From Holophagales bacterium UBA2201 (GTDB lineage: Bacteria; Acidobacteriota; Thermoanaerobaculia; UBA2201), in assembly GCA_002327305.1 (NCBI GenBank), contig DCUZ01000064.1:1-15456 (forward strand): 15,456 bases of DNA, read 5' to 3'. The notes beneath the pieces are model-generated. The model saw nothing but the letters and a program-made list of their open reading frames with translations, made no database searches and had not been told where the DNA came from. Positions 1 through 7,144 of this stretch are shown piece after piece. How positions within the stretch are numbered: the first letter of the stretch is position 1; each line of letters starts with the position of its first letter. The translations under genes and the position numbers were made by a program.

Positions 1-264
1 CTTCCATCGCCAATAGTAACGGAACCCATTCCGGCGCCAGCGCAGGACGGTGGCCGGGCTCACGAAGGTCAACGACTGCCGCCAGCCGCTCCACCAGCGG
101 CACAGCAGGACCCAGAAGAGGCGGTCGCGGAAGTTGATGCGCGCCTTTTTGCGACCCACGGTTCGTTTGAGAACAGTTACCTGCCGTCGCAGTGCCGTAT
201 TTTCCATCAACAGCCAGCCGACGGCGGCGACCAGAAATGGATCCAAAAACAGGAAAAACATCAT
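1..264 (-). CDS. Integrase-type transposase, N-terminal part (cut by window edge)
   Basis: An open frame runs from ATG at 264 down to base 1 without a stop, giving 88 residues. It begins with a hydrophobic stretch (MMFFLFLDPFLVAAVGWLL), followed by a helix ENTALRRQVTVLKR and then DRLFWVLLCRWWSGWRQSL, VSPATVLRWRRNGFRYYWRW. This order is typical of the N-terminal helix-turn-helix region of a large group of integrase-core (rve, DDE) transposases, where the usual text is ENLALRQQLAVL, DRxFWVxLSRxWxGWR, VKPxTVxRWHRxGFRxYWRWKS. The catalytic DDE domain would lie outside the window. A GGAGG sits just upstream of the two tandem ATGs, and the second (261) has the better spacing. No inverted terminal repeat was identified in 265-368. 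Family recognition is from memory; intactness cannot be judged. Confidence 0.8.
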   Translation of the reverse strand, partial: MMFFLFLDPFLVAAVGWLLMENTALRRQVTVLKRTVGRKKARINFRDRLFWVLLCRWWSGWRQSLTFVSPATVLRWRRNGFRYYWRWK

Positions 265-368
265 GTCCTCCGGGAAAACGCCGGGCTTGAATTTCGTTAG
301 CCCCGTTTATGGATGTTATTCTATGACGCAATAGAGCACCGACGTCCGAACGCCGGGTCGGCGCAGAT

Positions 369-395
369 AAAGGCCGGGGATCGGACCCGGCCTTT
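369..395. terminator. Bidirectional intrinsic terminator after thi4
   Basis: A 10-bp perfect stem (AAAGGCCGGG at 369-378 pairs with CCCGGCCTTT at 386-395) with a 7-nt loop. Flanking A and T bases on both sides let it work in either direction. It starts 14 bases past the thi4 stop on the minus strand and separates thi4 from the transposase gene. Confidence 0.75.
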
Positions 396-408
396 TCTAT
401 CGTTTGTT

Positions 409-1218
409 TTAACGGACGGCTGAGATCTCTCCCCCCGATTCGTGCACCAGCATCTTGACGGCGAGCCTGCCCGCCTTGCGGCCGGAGAGGAGCATCCCGC
501 CGAAGGTGGGACCCATGCGGGGAAGGCCGTGGACCGCGGCGACGGCCATACCGGAGGCCAGCAGGCCGGGGAAGACCTCCCCCGTATTCTCCACCACCGC
601 GTCCTCGGAGGCTTCCACATGCATCGCCCCCTCCCCGCGCACTTTGGTCAGCCCCCGACGCTCCAGGGCGCGAACGGCCAGGGCGTCATGGCCGGTGGCG
701 TCCAACAGGAGCCGGCATTCGAAGGCGATGGGGTCCACGCAGGAAATCTGTCGCGGAAGGTGGGACACCGGGCTCCAATTGAGGACGGCCCCCTCCACCC
801 GTCCGCCGCGCAGGACCACATCGTCGAGCTGGGTCATGTTGAGGATCTTCGCCCCGGCGTCGCAGGCGGCGGCGATGAGCTTGGCGCAGGCATGCGGGCC
901 GTCAGCGACGAAAAGGCCGGGGGCGGCCTCCTCGAACGGGATCCCCAGGGTCCGCAGTTCCTCCTCGGCCGGGGCGCGGAAGGTGAGTTTGTTCATGAGA
1001 TAGCCGCCGATCCAGAACCCGCCGCCGAGGTAATTGTTGCGCTCGACGATGAGGGTGCGGAGGCCCGCGCGGGCGGTCTCGATGGCCGCCCGCAGGCCGC
1101 TGGGCCCGCCCCCGACGACGATGAAGTCGCTGTCCGCGTGGTCCTGCAAGTCCTGCAGGAAGGCGCGGGTGAGGGCGCGGGTGATGGTTTTCTCGGGGGT
1201 GGAAGCGAAGAGGGTCAT
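409..1218 (-). CDS. thi4: Thiamine thiazole synthase, Thi4 family, with Cys at the sulfur-donor position
   Basis: Thi4 makes the ADP-thiazole precursor of thiamine from NAD and glycine plus sulfur. The 269-residue protein has the FAD/NAD-type Rossmann motif VVGGGPSGL (34-42), GGGFWIGG (65-72), DATGHDA (173-179) and the C-terminal PRMGPTFGGMLLSGRKAG (233-250), all hallmarks of the family, and a normal length. At residue 160 it reads QISCVDP. By its place before a D-P pair this matches the Cys of plant and yeast suicide Thi4 (TQSCMDP), where archaeal sulfide-using enzymes usually have His. The sulfur source could therefore be its own Cys160, or sulfide. The start ATG has a strong AGGAGG at 1223-1228. 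A TPP riboswitch lies upstream and a terminator downstream, so it is a single-gene transcription unit. Family assignment is firm; the catalytic mode is inferred. Confidence 0.93.
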   Translation of the reverse strand: MTLFASTPEKTITRALTRAFLQDLQDHADSDFIVVGGGPSGLRAAIETARAGLRTLIVERNNYLGGGFWIGGYLMNKLTFRAPAEEELRTLGIPFEEAAPGLFVADGPHACAKLIAAACDAGAKILNMTQLDDVVLRGGRVEGAVLNWSPVSHLPRQISCVDPIAFECRLLLDATGHDALAVRALERRGLTKVRGEGAMHVEASEDAVVENTGEVFPGLLASGMAVAAVHGLPRMGPTFGGMLLSGRKAGRLAVKMLVHESGGEISAVR

Positions 1219-1222
1219 AAGA

Positions 1223-1228
1223 CCTCCT
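1223..1228 (-). promoter_or_regulatory. thi4 ribosome binding site, possibly masked by an upstream CCTCC
   Basis: AGGAGG four bases before the thi4 ATG. On the same transcript CCTCC (plus-strand 1253-1257) is complementary to its GGAGG. Pairing between them would hide the site and could be the riboswitch output. Pairing is inferred by eye only. Confidence 0.6.
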
Positions 1229-1284
1229 AAAATGGATTTCGCTTCCGGAAGGGGAGGGCGGCGCGATGCCGCGTACGGCTGGCT

Positions 1285-1361
1285 CCGTTTTCCTACGCCG
1301 GTATGACCCGGATCAGGTTCGAAGGGTCGTTCTCAGGCCTTTGGCAGGCCGCCCCTAACGG
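1285..1361 (-). ncRNA. TPP riboswitch (THI element)
   Basis: Read on the minus strand, the leader contains the conserved THI-box words in order: AGGGGCGGCC, CTGAGA, ACCCTTCGAACCTGATC, GGGTCATACCGGCGTAGG. The flanks CCGTT (1357-1361) and AACGG (1285-1289) close the P1 stem. It sits 67 bases before thi4, exactly where a thiamine-pyrophosphate sensor is expected. No long terminator hairpin with a T-run lies between it and the start codon, so control of translation initiation is more likely than attenuation. A short GCGGC/GCCGC stem lies between. Confidence 0.97.
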
Positions 1362-1373
1362 ATAGCGGGCCAT

Positions 1374-1379
1374 TTTATC
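1374..1379 (-). promoter_or_regulatory. Possible -10 box of the thi4 promoter
   Basis: The minus strand reads TGATAAAATGG just before the riboswitch. TAAAAT matches 5 of 6 bases of the -10 consensus and would start transcription close to the riboswitch 5' end. No good -35 is visible: the region where it should be is GC-rich and runs into the repeat unit at 1392. Confidence 0.4.
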
Positions 1380-1391
1380 ATGAGAGGCGGA

Positions 1392-1692
1392 GGGGGCCGG
1401 CCGGAATCGAGCGCCTCCGGAGGAGGCGGGGAGGATCCCGAGTCCCGTCCCCCCGGCACTCAACCAACACCCCAAACTCCAGGTCAGCCCCCCTGGCGGG
1501 GGGATCGGCAAGGCCGCGCAGCGGGCGTTGGGGCGCGGGCCGGCTGGCTTGGACGAGGGGCGGTGGGGAAGGTTCGTCGGAGCGCGCCGGGGCGCGCCCC
1601 AGGGAGCGGCCGCAGGCCGCCTTGCCACTGGAAAAGGGAATGGGGCTGGCCGGAGTTGAACCGGCAGCCTATGGATTAGGAATGCTTAGGTA
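1392..1692. repeat. Copy A of a ~300 bp tRNA-bounded direct repeat
   Basis: The unit begins with a degenerate tRNA T-arm end (GGGGCCGGCCGGAATCGAGC, about 1393-1412) and ends with a 43-nt 3' tRNA half (1641-1683) plus a short shared tail. The first ~120 bases are highly similar to copy B at 3125: a CGCCTCC-GGA-GGAGGCG hairpin (1412-1428), GGCACTCAACCA, and a CCCCCC/GGGGGG hairpin (1488-1503). The part from about 1515 to 1637 is much more diverged. Copies A and B have the same orientation and enclose the ATPase gene. The unit is too short to code for a recombinase. No protein-coding signal is convincing in it. Confidence 0.75.
1641..1683 (-). other. 3' half of a tRNA-Arg(CCT) (attachment-site-like remnant)
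   Basis: On the minus strand this runs from inside the anticodon arm (ATTCCTAAT) through a T-arm (GCCGG-TTCAACT-CCGGC) to the acceptor end CAGCCCCA. No D-arm or 5' acceptor strand precedes it, so it is not a functional tRNA. It matches the copy at 3378-3420 at 40 of 43 positions. A 3' tRNA half ending in the anticodon loop is what integration into a tRNA gene leaves behind. Confidence 0.75.
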
Positions 1693-1752
1693 TGCGATTA
1701 GTCTTCATGGCTGACGCCGCCTATCATCTTAGAGATGACGCCTTGCCGATGT

Positions 1753-2880
1753 TCATGCTTCCAGCTTTGCAAGCCAAGCTGCCGCATTGGCCACCGTAAT
1801 GCCGGAAACGGTTTCCTCTTGTCGCAGATTCTTTACGAGTTGAAGGGCGACGGCTTCCGGATGCCGCTCATGGAAGTACCGCAGTCCGGCAGACGGCTTC
1901 GACACTGAGACCTTGGCCTCCAGCAGATGGGTCAGGTGCTTTCCTTCGCTTAGGGCGAAATCCACCTCGCGTCCGTCGCGGGTCCGAACATAATGCAGGG
2001 AACAGACTGCCCCTTTGGTGTCCTGAAGGAAATGGACACGCTTCAACAGGCACACCGCGCATGTGTTCTCGAAGCGAGCGCCCTCGCCGGCAAGAACCGC
2101 CCCAGAATCGAAAAAATAGGCCTTGGGCTCTTTCAGCACGGAACGCGGGATGTTGGCGTGGAATGGCCGCACCAGGAAGATAATGCACAGGCTTTCCAGG
2201 ATATCCAGATATTTGCGCACCGTGTTGGGGGCGATCTGCAGGTCTCCCGCCAACCCGGTGTAAGAGAGCGGCGAACCCACCCGGTCCCGCAACATCTCCA
2301 CCAGCAATCGGATGGCCCGAATCTCCTGGATGCGGCTGAATTCCAGGATGTCTTCGCGCACGAGGTCGGTCAGATACTGGTTCCTCCACCGGGCGGCTTC
2401 ATCTTCTGAGTTCGACAAAAGCGGCTCAGGGAATCCGCCAAAGCGTGCAAGGCGGTCCAGAGCTTCCTTGGGAGGCAGTCCCGGTTGCAGTTCCCGTACT
2501 GAGATCGGATCGAGCCGATACGCGAAATAGCGGCCTGCCAGGGATTCCCCGGCTTGGCGATAGGTCTCCATCCGCGAACTACCGGTGATCAGTATCGCTT
2601 GTCCGGCCGGCCGCGTGTCATAGACGCCTTTGATGAAACGCTTCCAGCTCTTCATTTTGTGGATCTCGTCCAGGATCAGCAGATCGGCATCTTGAGGCCA
2701 GGTCTGCCCCTTGATGATGCGGGCATCGGCGGAGTTGTCGAAGTTTAAATACTGCGGGTAGGAGAACTTTTCCATGAGGGCTTTTGCCAGCCATGTCTTG
2801 CCTACCTGCCGCGGCCCGGTCAGAATAACCATTTTCTTTGCCAAATCCCGGTGGATGCGCTCGAACAGGTATCGCTTCAT
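1753..2880 (-). CDS. AAA-14/DUF4143 ATPase
   Basis: A 375-residue protein of the common prokaryotic AAA_14 plus DUF4143 type. Visible are Walker A GPRQVGKT (22-29), Walker B LLILDEIH (67-74), the TGSSR sensor region (99-103) and a winged-helix-like segment (SYTGLAGDLQIAPNTVRKYL). The C-terminal RDGREVDF...HLLEAKVS resembles a PD-(D/E)XK nuclease-like core. Length is normal and the frame intact. The biological role of this family is not established; members are scattered in variable and mobile regions. Here it is the only gene between repeat copies A and B, consistent with cargo of an inserted module. No Shine-Dalgarno sequence precedes the ATG; with the possible promoter at 2888-2916 the mRNA would be nearly leaderless. 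Confidence 0.88.
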   Translation of the reverse strand: MKRYLFERIHRDLAKKMVILTGPRQVGKTWLAKALMEKFSYPQYLNFDNSADARIIKGQTWPQDADLLILDEIHKMKSWKRFIKGVYDTRPAGQAILITGSSRMETYRQAGESLAGRYFAYRLDPISVRELQPGLPPKEALDRLARFGGFPEPLLSNSEDEAARWRNQYLTDLVREDILEFSRIQEIRAIRLLVEMLRDRVGSPLSYTGLAGDLQIAPNTVRKYLDILESLCIIFLVRPFHANIPRSVLKEPKAYFFDSGAVLAGEGARFENTCAVCLLKRVHFLQDTKGAVCSLHYVRTRDGREVDFALSEGKHLTHLLEAKVSVSKPSAGLRYFHERHPEAVALQLVKNLRQEETVSGITVANAAAWLAKLEA

Positions 2881-2887
2881 GGTTGAC

Positions 2888-2916
2888 TAATTAGCACGAT
2901 ATTGCGGTATTGTCAA
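2888..2916 (-). promoter_or_regulatory. Possible promoter of the ATPase gene
   Basis: The minus strand has a perfect -35 TTGACA (plus-strand 2911-2916), then GCTAAT (2890-2895, 15-bp spacing) or TAATTA (2888-2893, 17-bp spacing) as -10. Transcription would begin within a few bases of the ATG at 2880. The CTAATTAG palindrome overlapping the -10 could be an operator. Based on consensus only. Confidence 0.4.
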
Positions 2917-3124
2917 GACTATTATGCAATGTAGTGCAAAACAGTCGCTACGCGTTTCCAGAGCTCAAGTAGCGGCAAGCTGATCCTGGAGGAAAAGCTG
3001 AACCTGACTGGCTGATCGAGAATGCAGTTCCATGATCCTTTTCCGGGAGAGGACAATTCCTTGAGGCCTGCCTGCGACTGCCAGGATTCCAAGTCATACC
3101 AAGATTAGTTGATTTATTAGGGAA
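2917..3124. other. Intergenic stretch without a recognised gene
   Basis: Between the ATPase promoter and repeat copy B I see only short open frames with no recognisable product. The longest minus-strand ATG frame I could read here is about 22 codons. Base composition is lower in GC than the outer parts of the window. It may be a decayed remnant. Confidence 0.5.
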
Positions 3125-3429
3125 TGGGGCTGGCCGGAGTCGAACGCCTCCGGAGGAGGCGAGGAGGATCCCTCGTCTCGTTCCCCCGGCACTCAACCAC
3201 CATCCCAAACTCATGGTCAGCCCCCCGGGGGGGGATCGGCATGGCAGCGCAGTGGCGCCGGGGCGTGTTCCGGCCGGATCGGACGCAAGGAGAGCAGGTT
3301 GGGGGAGCGTCGCGCCGGGACGGGATGCGCTTCGGCGAGCGTCCGAATGGAGGCCCATGCCGATAGGGAAGGGGGGATGGGGCTGGCCGGAGTCGAACCG
3401 GCGGCCTACGGATTAGGAATGCTTTGGTC
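3125..3429. repeat. Copy B of a ~300 bp tRNA-bounded direct repeat
   Basis: It starts with a T-arm/acceptor sequence (TGGGGCTGGCCGGAGTCGAA, 3125-3144) and 253 bases later repeats it as part of a 43-nt 3' tRNA half (3378-3420). Shared with copy A are the hairpin CGCCTCC-GGA-GGAGGCG (3145-3161), GGCACTCAACCA, and a C6/G8 hairpin (3221-3234). The two hairpins differ between copies in the loop but keep their stems. The tail after the tRNA half (GCTTTGGTC, against GCTTAGGTA in copy A) is also partly shared. Confidence 0.75.
3378..3420 (-). other. 3' half of a tRNA-Arg(CCT) (attachment-site-like remnant)
   Basis: Minus-strand ATTCCTAATCCGTAGG, T-arm GCCGG-TTCGACT-CCGGC and CAGCCCCA, with no 5' half upstream. 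It matches the intact tRNA at 7427-7469 at 36 of 43 positions. Four of the seven differences are two exchanged base pairs of the T-stem, so it comes from a related but different functional tRNA. The sequence diverges right after the anticodon loop, the usual crossover zone of tyrosine integrases. Confidence 0.75.
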
Positions 3430-3477
3430 AAAAAATAAGTGCCCTAATATCAGTAGGATACAATGGGTTAATTAGGC

Positions 3478-3499
3478 CTATTACAATTTTATTACAATA
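3478..3499. repeat. Paired TATTACAA motif, left end of the protease module
   Basis: CTATTACAA followed by four T and ATTACAATA. The same arrangement (CTATTACAA, short spacer, TATTACAAA) recurs at 7323-7344 near the other end of the module, in the same orientation. It could be integrase arm-type sites divided between the two island ends. No binding data. Confidence 0.4.
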
Positions 3500-3657
3500 T
3501 TTTCAGAGGCAGGTGCTATTTCCTCTCTGCGATGACAAGCTGAGCAACAGACCCCTCCACCGCCAGATATCTACCACCTCAGATCCTCCCAGTTGCCCTA
3601 TAACGGGCGTTTGGTCAAGGGGGGGCTTTCGTATGTCTATCCTGTGATAGACTGGCT
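3500..3657. other. Leader region of the secreted protease gene with a hairpin
   Basis: No gene is visible. A perfect 7-bp stem GTCTATC-CTGT-GATAGAC lies at 3635-3652, 5 bases before the first possible ATG (3658) and 17 before the preferred one (3670). No convincing -35/-10 pair was found. The hairpin could be an operator or a translation control element. Confidence 0.45.
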
Positions 3658-3669
3658 ATGGGGAAATGT

Positions 3670-6258
3670 ATGGATGTAAAGCGCTGTTTCCTGTTGTCCC
3701 TTGTTCTTGCCCTGGCTGCCATTGGGCTGAGCCAAACTTCAAACCTCACCTGTTCTAAGAATGGGAATGACGTAAGGCTCTCCTGGTCCGGGGGCTCATC
3801 CCCCTATCACATTGTCCGTGCCATTTCGCCCACGTTCTATTATGGGAACGTCCTCCTGGGCGACGCTTACCCCTCGTCAGTCCTGGACGACACCAACGCC
3901 CTACAAAGCCAATCCGCTTTCTTCTACGACGTGTCCGGCTCCGATGAGCCCCCAGCGGATGAGAATAGCCCAGCCCAATCCCCTCCCATCATCACCGCCC
4001 TAACACAAAACAACGGAAAGCCTGGGGATACCGTCATCATTGACGGGAACAACTTCGGCGCGACACCGGAGGAAAATCTGGTCTCCTTCGGAGTGTACCT
4101 CGCCGATGTCACCTCTGCCAGCACCACAGAGCTTACGGTTACTGTCCCCCCGGAAGCTGTCACCGGGCCGGTCACCGTGACCGTGGGGGCGTTGACCAGC
4201 AATGAGGTGATGTTCTATCGGAAATTCGGGGCCACTTCTTACCTTGACCTATCATCCATCTGCTTTGAGGATGGGAATGGGAGCGTCTGGGTGGCCGACC
4301 GTTCCACGCTTGATAAGTTCATAGAAATCTTCCCCAACGAAACTCAGACAGTACGCGACGGCATCGGCGAGGTAGTGATCTCAGACATTGAGCCCAGCGA
4401 CATATGGTTCTATTATGGCAACAGCACCTACAGCAGTGCGAACACCGGGATCATCCGGCGCTGGAATGTGGGGACGAACGCCCCTCAGGTTTTCCGCACT
4501 ATAGGCGTTTCCAGCTCCGATCCGGTTCAAGTTCTGGCCATCACCCCCGACGCTCTGACGGCGGACCAGATATTCGTTAGCGACGGCTATCGGCACACGA
4601 TCAGAAGGGTTCCCATGTCTGGCACTATAGATCACGATTACGGCAACATGGGTTCTGTCACCTTTAACAATCCGGCGGGCCTGCAGTGCGACAGCGCGGG
4701 GAATCTTTATGCCACCACCTCCACAGCGCTCCTTAAGATCACATCCGGCGAAGTCGTCACCACCCTCCTCGGCGGTCTCAATGGCGCGGCTGGGATAGAT
4801 ATCACCGAGCGTCCGGGTTTTCCCATTATCCTCATCGCCGAGGAGAACACTGGCAAGGTCCTACTGTACAACACTCAATCGGGAATCGTGGAGACCGTCG
4901 CCACAGGTCTGACCCAGCCCTCAGGCGTGGCCTTCACCGAGAACCTCGCCACGGGTGAGCTTTTCTATGACGTGATTGAGCCCACTAGGGTTCTTCGCCT
5001 CCCCGATCCCGTCATTGATGTCAAGCTTAAGGATGCGACCAGGGTTCTGATCCACAAATATAGGCCCGAGGACCCATACCCCTCCGAGTACCAGACCCAA
5101 GACGGTCGCATCAAGATAGAAGTAGAGCTTCGGGGCTACGAGACCATCCCTGCAACGGTGTACCTCCAGTTGGTGGACCCGAAAGATCCTTCCTATTACG
5201 CATCCGGGAGCACCGGCGACAATGCGGGTGGTCCGGGATCGCTATCGTCCACGTCCGCCTCCGTTGTCAACGGCAAGGCCTCTGTGGACCTCATCATCAC
5301 CGACCGCTACGCTGGCGACAATTACCGGGTGCTAATCAGCACCCAGAATTCCCCATTTAAGGAGCAGGCAAGATCCCCCATCATCACGGCCTGGAAGCGC
5401 ATCTACATCGAGAAGGACAAGATGTACAAGGTGGGGCAATTCCTATCCGCCGACTCCGGCAAGGACTACGGCACCACCCACAAGGAGATTTTCATCTCCG
5501 ACACCTCAGCGTTCGCAAATGATGATGAAGTACACATCATGGGGTATAGTGATCCAGCGGGTGAAATCCTGATCGTAGAAAGCATCGTTGACAACGACCA
5601 TTTGGTGGTCGGGACGCCCATGAATAAGAACTATCCCATTTCGGCCTATGGCCTGCCTAACAGGCCGCATGTGGCGAAGGTTTCAGCGGGGACCTACGAC
5701 ATCGTCCCGGCCAGAATCATCGAGATCGGCAAGAAGACCTACGGCGAGATGTTCGTGGAATACATCATCCCTACCATTGACACAAGCGGGCCTGTCCCTA
5801 ATGAGCATTTCGAATGGGCTAGCAGTCCACCTGATACTGAAATGGGCTTATATTCTGCCAACTACAACGGCAATCTACAGGGGCCAAACTATAAGAATCA
5901 TATACATTTGATCGCAGGAGAGAAGAACTTCAAGTCGCCCTACGACACAAATTTAGGGACCACTATCAGCACGTACGACTGTACCTTCCTTTGGTTTTCA
6001 AATATCCCAGCCAACAATAGCGTGATCGAGGATGTTCTCTCCCATGAGTTTGGGCATCATTGGCTTGTGAATTCCTGGATCGCCAGCGGGCATTGCAACG
6101 ATAACCCATGGAACAATTTTGGAGGCGATAAATGCATCATGAACGAATCCAGAAACGCCGGCGATGGGAATATGAAGTATGACATCAACGACGCTTCCGA
6201 TGGTGAAAAAGACCTATATACGGTCAGGAACAGACCAGATGATCTCGGCCAGTACTAA
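3670..6258 (+). CDS. Secreted multidomain protein: IPT/TIG, beta-propeller and HExxH metalloprotease end
   Basis: I prefer the ATG at 3670, since it gives a clean signal peptide (MDVKRCFLLSLVLALAAIGLSQ) and has GGGGA upstream; an in-frame ATG at 3658 would give 866 residues, and the numbering here uses that longer form. After the signal peptide come a fibronectin-like segment (about 30-95), an IPT/TIG domain (about 108-190), repeated blade-like segments resembling an NHL-type beta-propeller (about 195-455), and beta-rich regions. The C-terminus has the zinc-protease motif HEFGHHW (H796, E797, H800), then GHC (H812) and KCIMN, which resembles a third ligand and a Met-turn. The spacing HExxH-x11-H is longer than the metzincin HExxH-x5-H. 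Probably an exported peptidase. Base composition is lower in GC than the flanking core genes, and it lies inside the tRNA-linked accessory region. Confidence 0.75.
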   Translation: MDVKRCFLLSLVLALAAIGLSQTSNLTCSKNGNDVRLSWSGGSSPYHIVRAISPTFYYGNVLLGDAYPSSVLDDTNALQSQSAFFYDVSGSDEPPADENSPAQSPPIITALTQNNGKPGDTVIIDGNNFGATPEENLVSFGVYLADVTSASTTELTVTVPPEAVTGPVTVTVGALTSNEVMFYRKFGATSYLDLSSICFEDGNGSVWVADRSTLDKFIEIFPNETQTVRDGIGEVVISDIEPSDIWFYYGNSTYSSANTGIIRRWNVGTNAPQVFRTIGVSSSDPVQVLAITPDALTADQIFVSDGYRHTIRRVPMSGTIDHDYGNMGSVTFNNPAGLQCDSAGNLYATTSTALLKITSGEVVTTLLGGLNGAAGIDITERPGFPIILIAEENTGKVLLYNTQSGIVETVATGLTQPSGVAFTENLATGELFYDVIEPTRVLRLPDPVIDVKLKDATRVLIHKYRPEDPYPSEYQTQDGRIKIEVELRGYETIPATVYLQLVDPKDPSYYASGSTGDNAGGPGSLSSTSASVVNGKASVDLIITDRYAGDNYRVLISTQNSPFKEQARSPIITAWKRIYIEKDKMYKVGQFLSADSGKDYGTTHKEIFISDTSAFANDDEVHIMGYSDPAGEILIVESIVDNDHLVVGTPMNKNYPISAYGLPNRPHVAKVSAGTYDIVPARIIEIGKKTYGEMFVEYIIPTIDTSGPVPNEHFEWASSPPDTEMGLYSANYNGNLQGPNYKNHIHLIAGEKNFKSPYDTNLGTTISTYDCTFLWFSNIPANNSVIEDVLSHEFGHHWLVNSWIASGHCNDNPWNNFGGDKCIMNESRNAGDGNMKYDINDASDGEKDLYTVRNRPDDLGQY

Positions 6259-6274
6259 GAAAAAGGAGGAATCT

Positions 6275-7144
6275 ATGATCTTCATAAGCGTTCTTTTGAC
6301 TTTGAATATGTCGTGTGCCACTTCTATAAGCCCTGAAAAACTCAAGCTCGAGCTTCGTGTCCCAGATGGGCCTATTTTTGCTGGCGAAATTGTTTACCTT
6401 GAGGCCCGCCTAAAAAACGTTTCTACTACCCCCATTTCTATCCCGATAGAGGGCAATGACACCGGCAACTTTAACTACGATATCAGAGTATACGATTCCG
6501 ACAAAGTGTATTCATTGTGCACGTGGGGGGCAAGAGGGATTGAGCACGATATACTCCTAAATCCGGGTGAAGAAATTCTGTTTAGAAAACCATTGCATGT
6601 GTGCACGAAACGTGATTTTAGCGAGGACAAAGGATTTCGCGTAAAAGCAGGCTATGGGTGGAAGGAGGGTCATGCTGGTAATTTGATAGAGTCAGAAGAA
6701 AAGTGGATTGATGTGCGCGCCCCAAAAACGAAGGAGGATAAAGATGCGTACCATCTTCTTTATACTTATTCTAGAAATAGGGAAAAAGACATTCCAATTC
6801 CAGACGCATATAGTGGCTTGTCAGCCTACAGAGAGATTCCTCAAAAATATCCGACAAGCCTGTATGTCAAGTACGCCCTATTCTCGCAAGGGAAAAGTGA
6901 AATCGAATTAGGTAACTCCGTGTACTTTCAGAAAGGGATAGAAACACTTGAGAGCCTTCTTAGAGAACATCCAGTATTCCACCTCACCGACGAGACGCTC
7001 TACTACCTCGGCTTGGCGCATCAGAAGCTCGGTGAAAAGGAAAAGGCCCTCGAGATCTACAAGAAGGTGGTCAAGGAGTTTCCCGGCACGGAAGGGGCGG
7101 AAATAGCCTCCAAGGCCCTCCAAAGCCTGAACTCTTCTAAGTGA
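6275..7144 (+). CDS. Exported protein with C-terminal TPR motif
   Basis: The start at 6275 is set by AAAAAGGAGG five bases upstream; it follows the protease gene by 16 bases, so the two are probably co-transcribed. The 289-residue product begins with a short hydrophobic segment MIFISVLLTLNMSC that could be a weak lipobox with Cys14. A beta-rich domain follows (LRVPDGPIFAGEIVYLEARLKN), like bacterial Ig or transglutaminase-accessory folds. The C-terminus carries a TPR-like helix pair (ETLYYLGLAHQKLGEKEKALEIYKKVVKEFPG), similar to the outer-membrane TPR repeats of YbgF/BamD-like proteins. I do not recognise the full protein. It may hold or guide the secreted protease. Its GC content is the lowest of any gene in the window, which suggests recent transfer. 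Confidence 0.65.
   Translation: MIFISVLLTLNMSCATSISPEKLKLELRVPDGPIFAGEIVYLEARLKNVSTTPISIPIEGNDTGNFNYDIRVYDSDKVYSLCTWGARGIEHDILLNPGEEILFRKPLHVCTKRDFSEDKGFRVKAGYGWKEGHAGNLIESEEKWIDVRAPKTKEDKDAYHLLYTYSRNREKDIPIPDAYSGLSAYREIPQKYPTSLYVKYALFSQGKSEIELGNSVYFQKGIETLESLLREHPVFHLTDETLYYLGLAHQKLGEKEKALEIYKKVVKEFPGTEGAEIASKALQSLNSSK

Noticed and set aside
50..334. 94-codon plus-strand frame at the left edge
   Set aside because: It lies opposite the recognisable transposase start and has no family-like features.
442..1230. Long plus-strand frame opposite thi4
   Set aside because: Shadow of thi4, whose family motifs and riboswitch are on the minus strand.
1293..1679. Short frames reading WPELNRQPMD or ASSGGARFRPAP at repeat copy A and similar ones at copy B
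   Set aside because: These are translations of tRNA T-arm and repeat sequence, known as spurious proteins.
1724..1738. TCATCT-TAG-AGATGA hairpin as terminator of the ATPase gene
   Set aside because: Weak 6-bp AT-rich stem without a following T-run.
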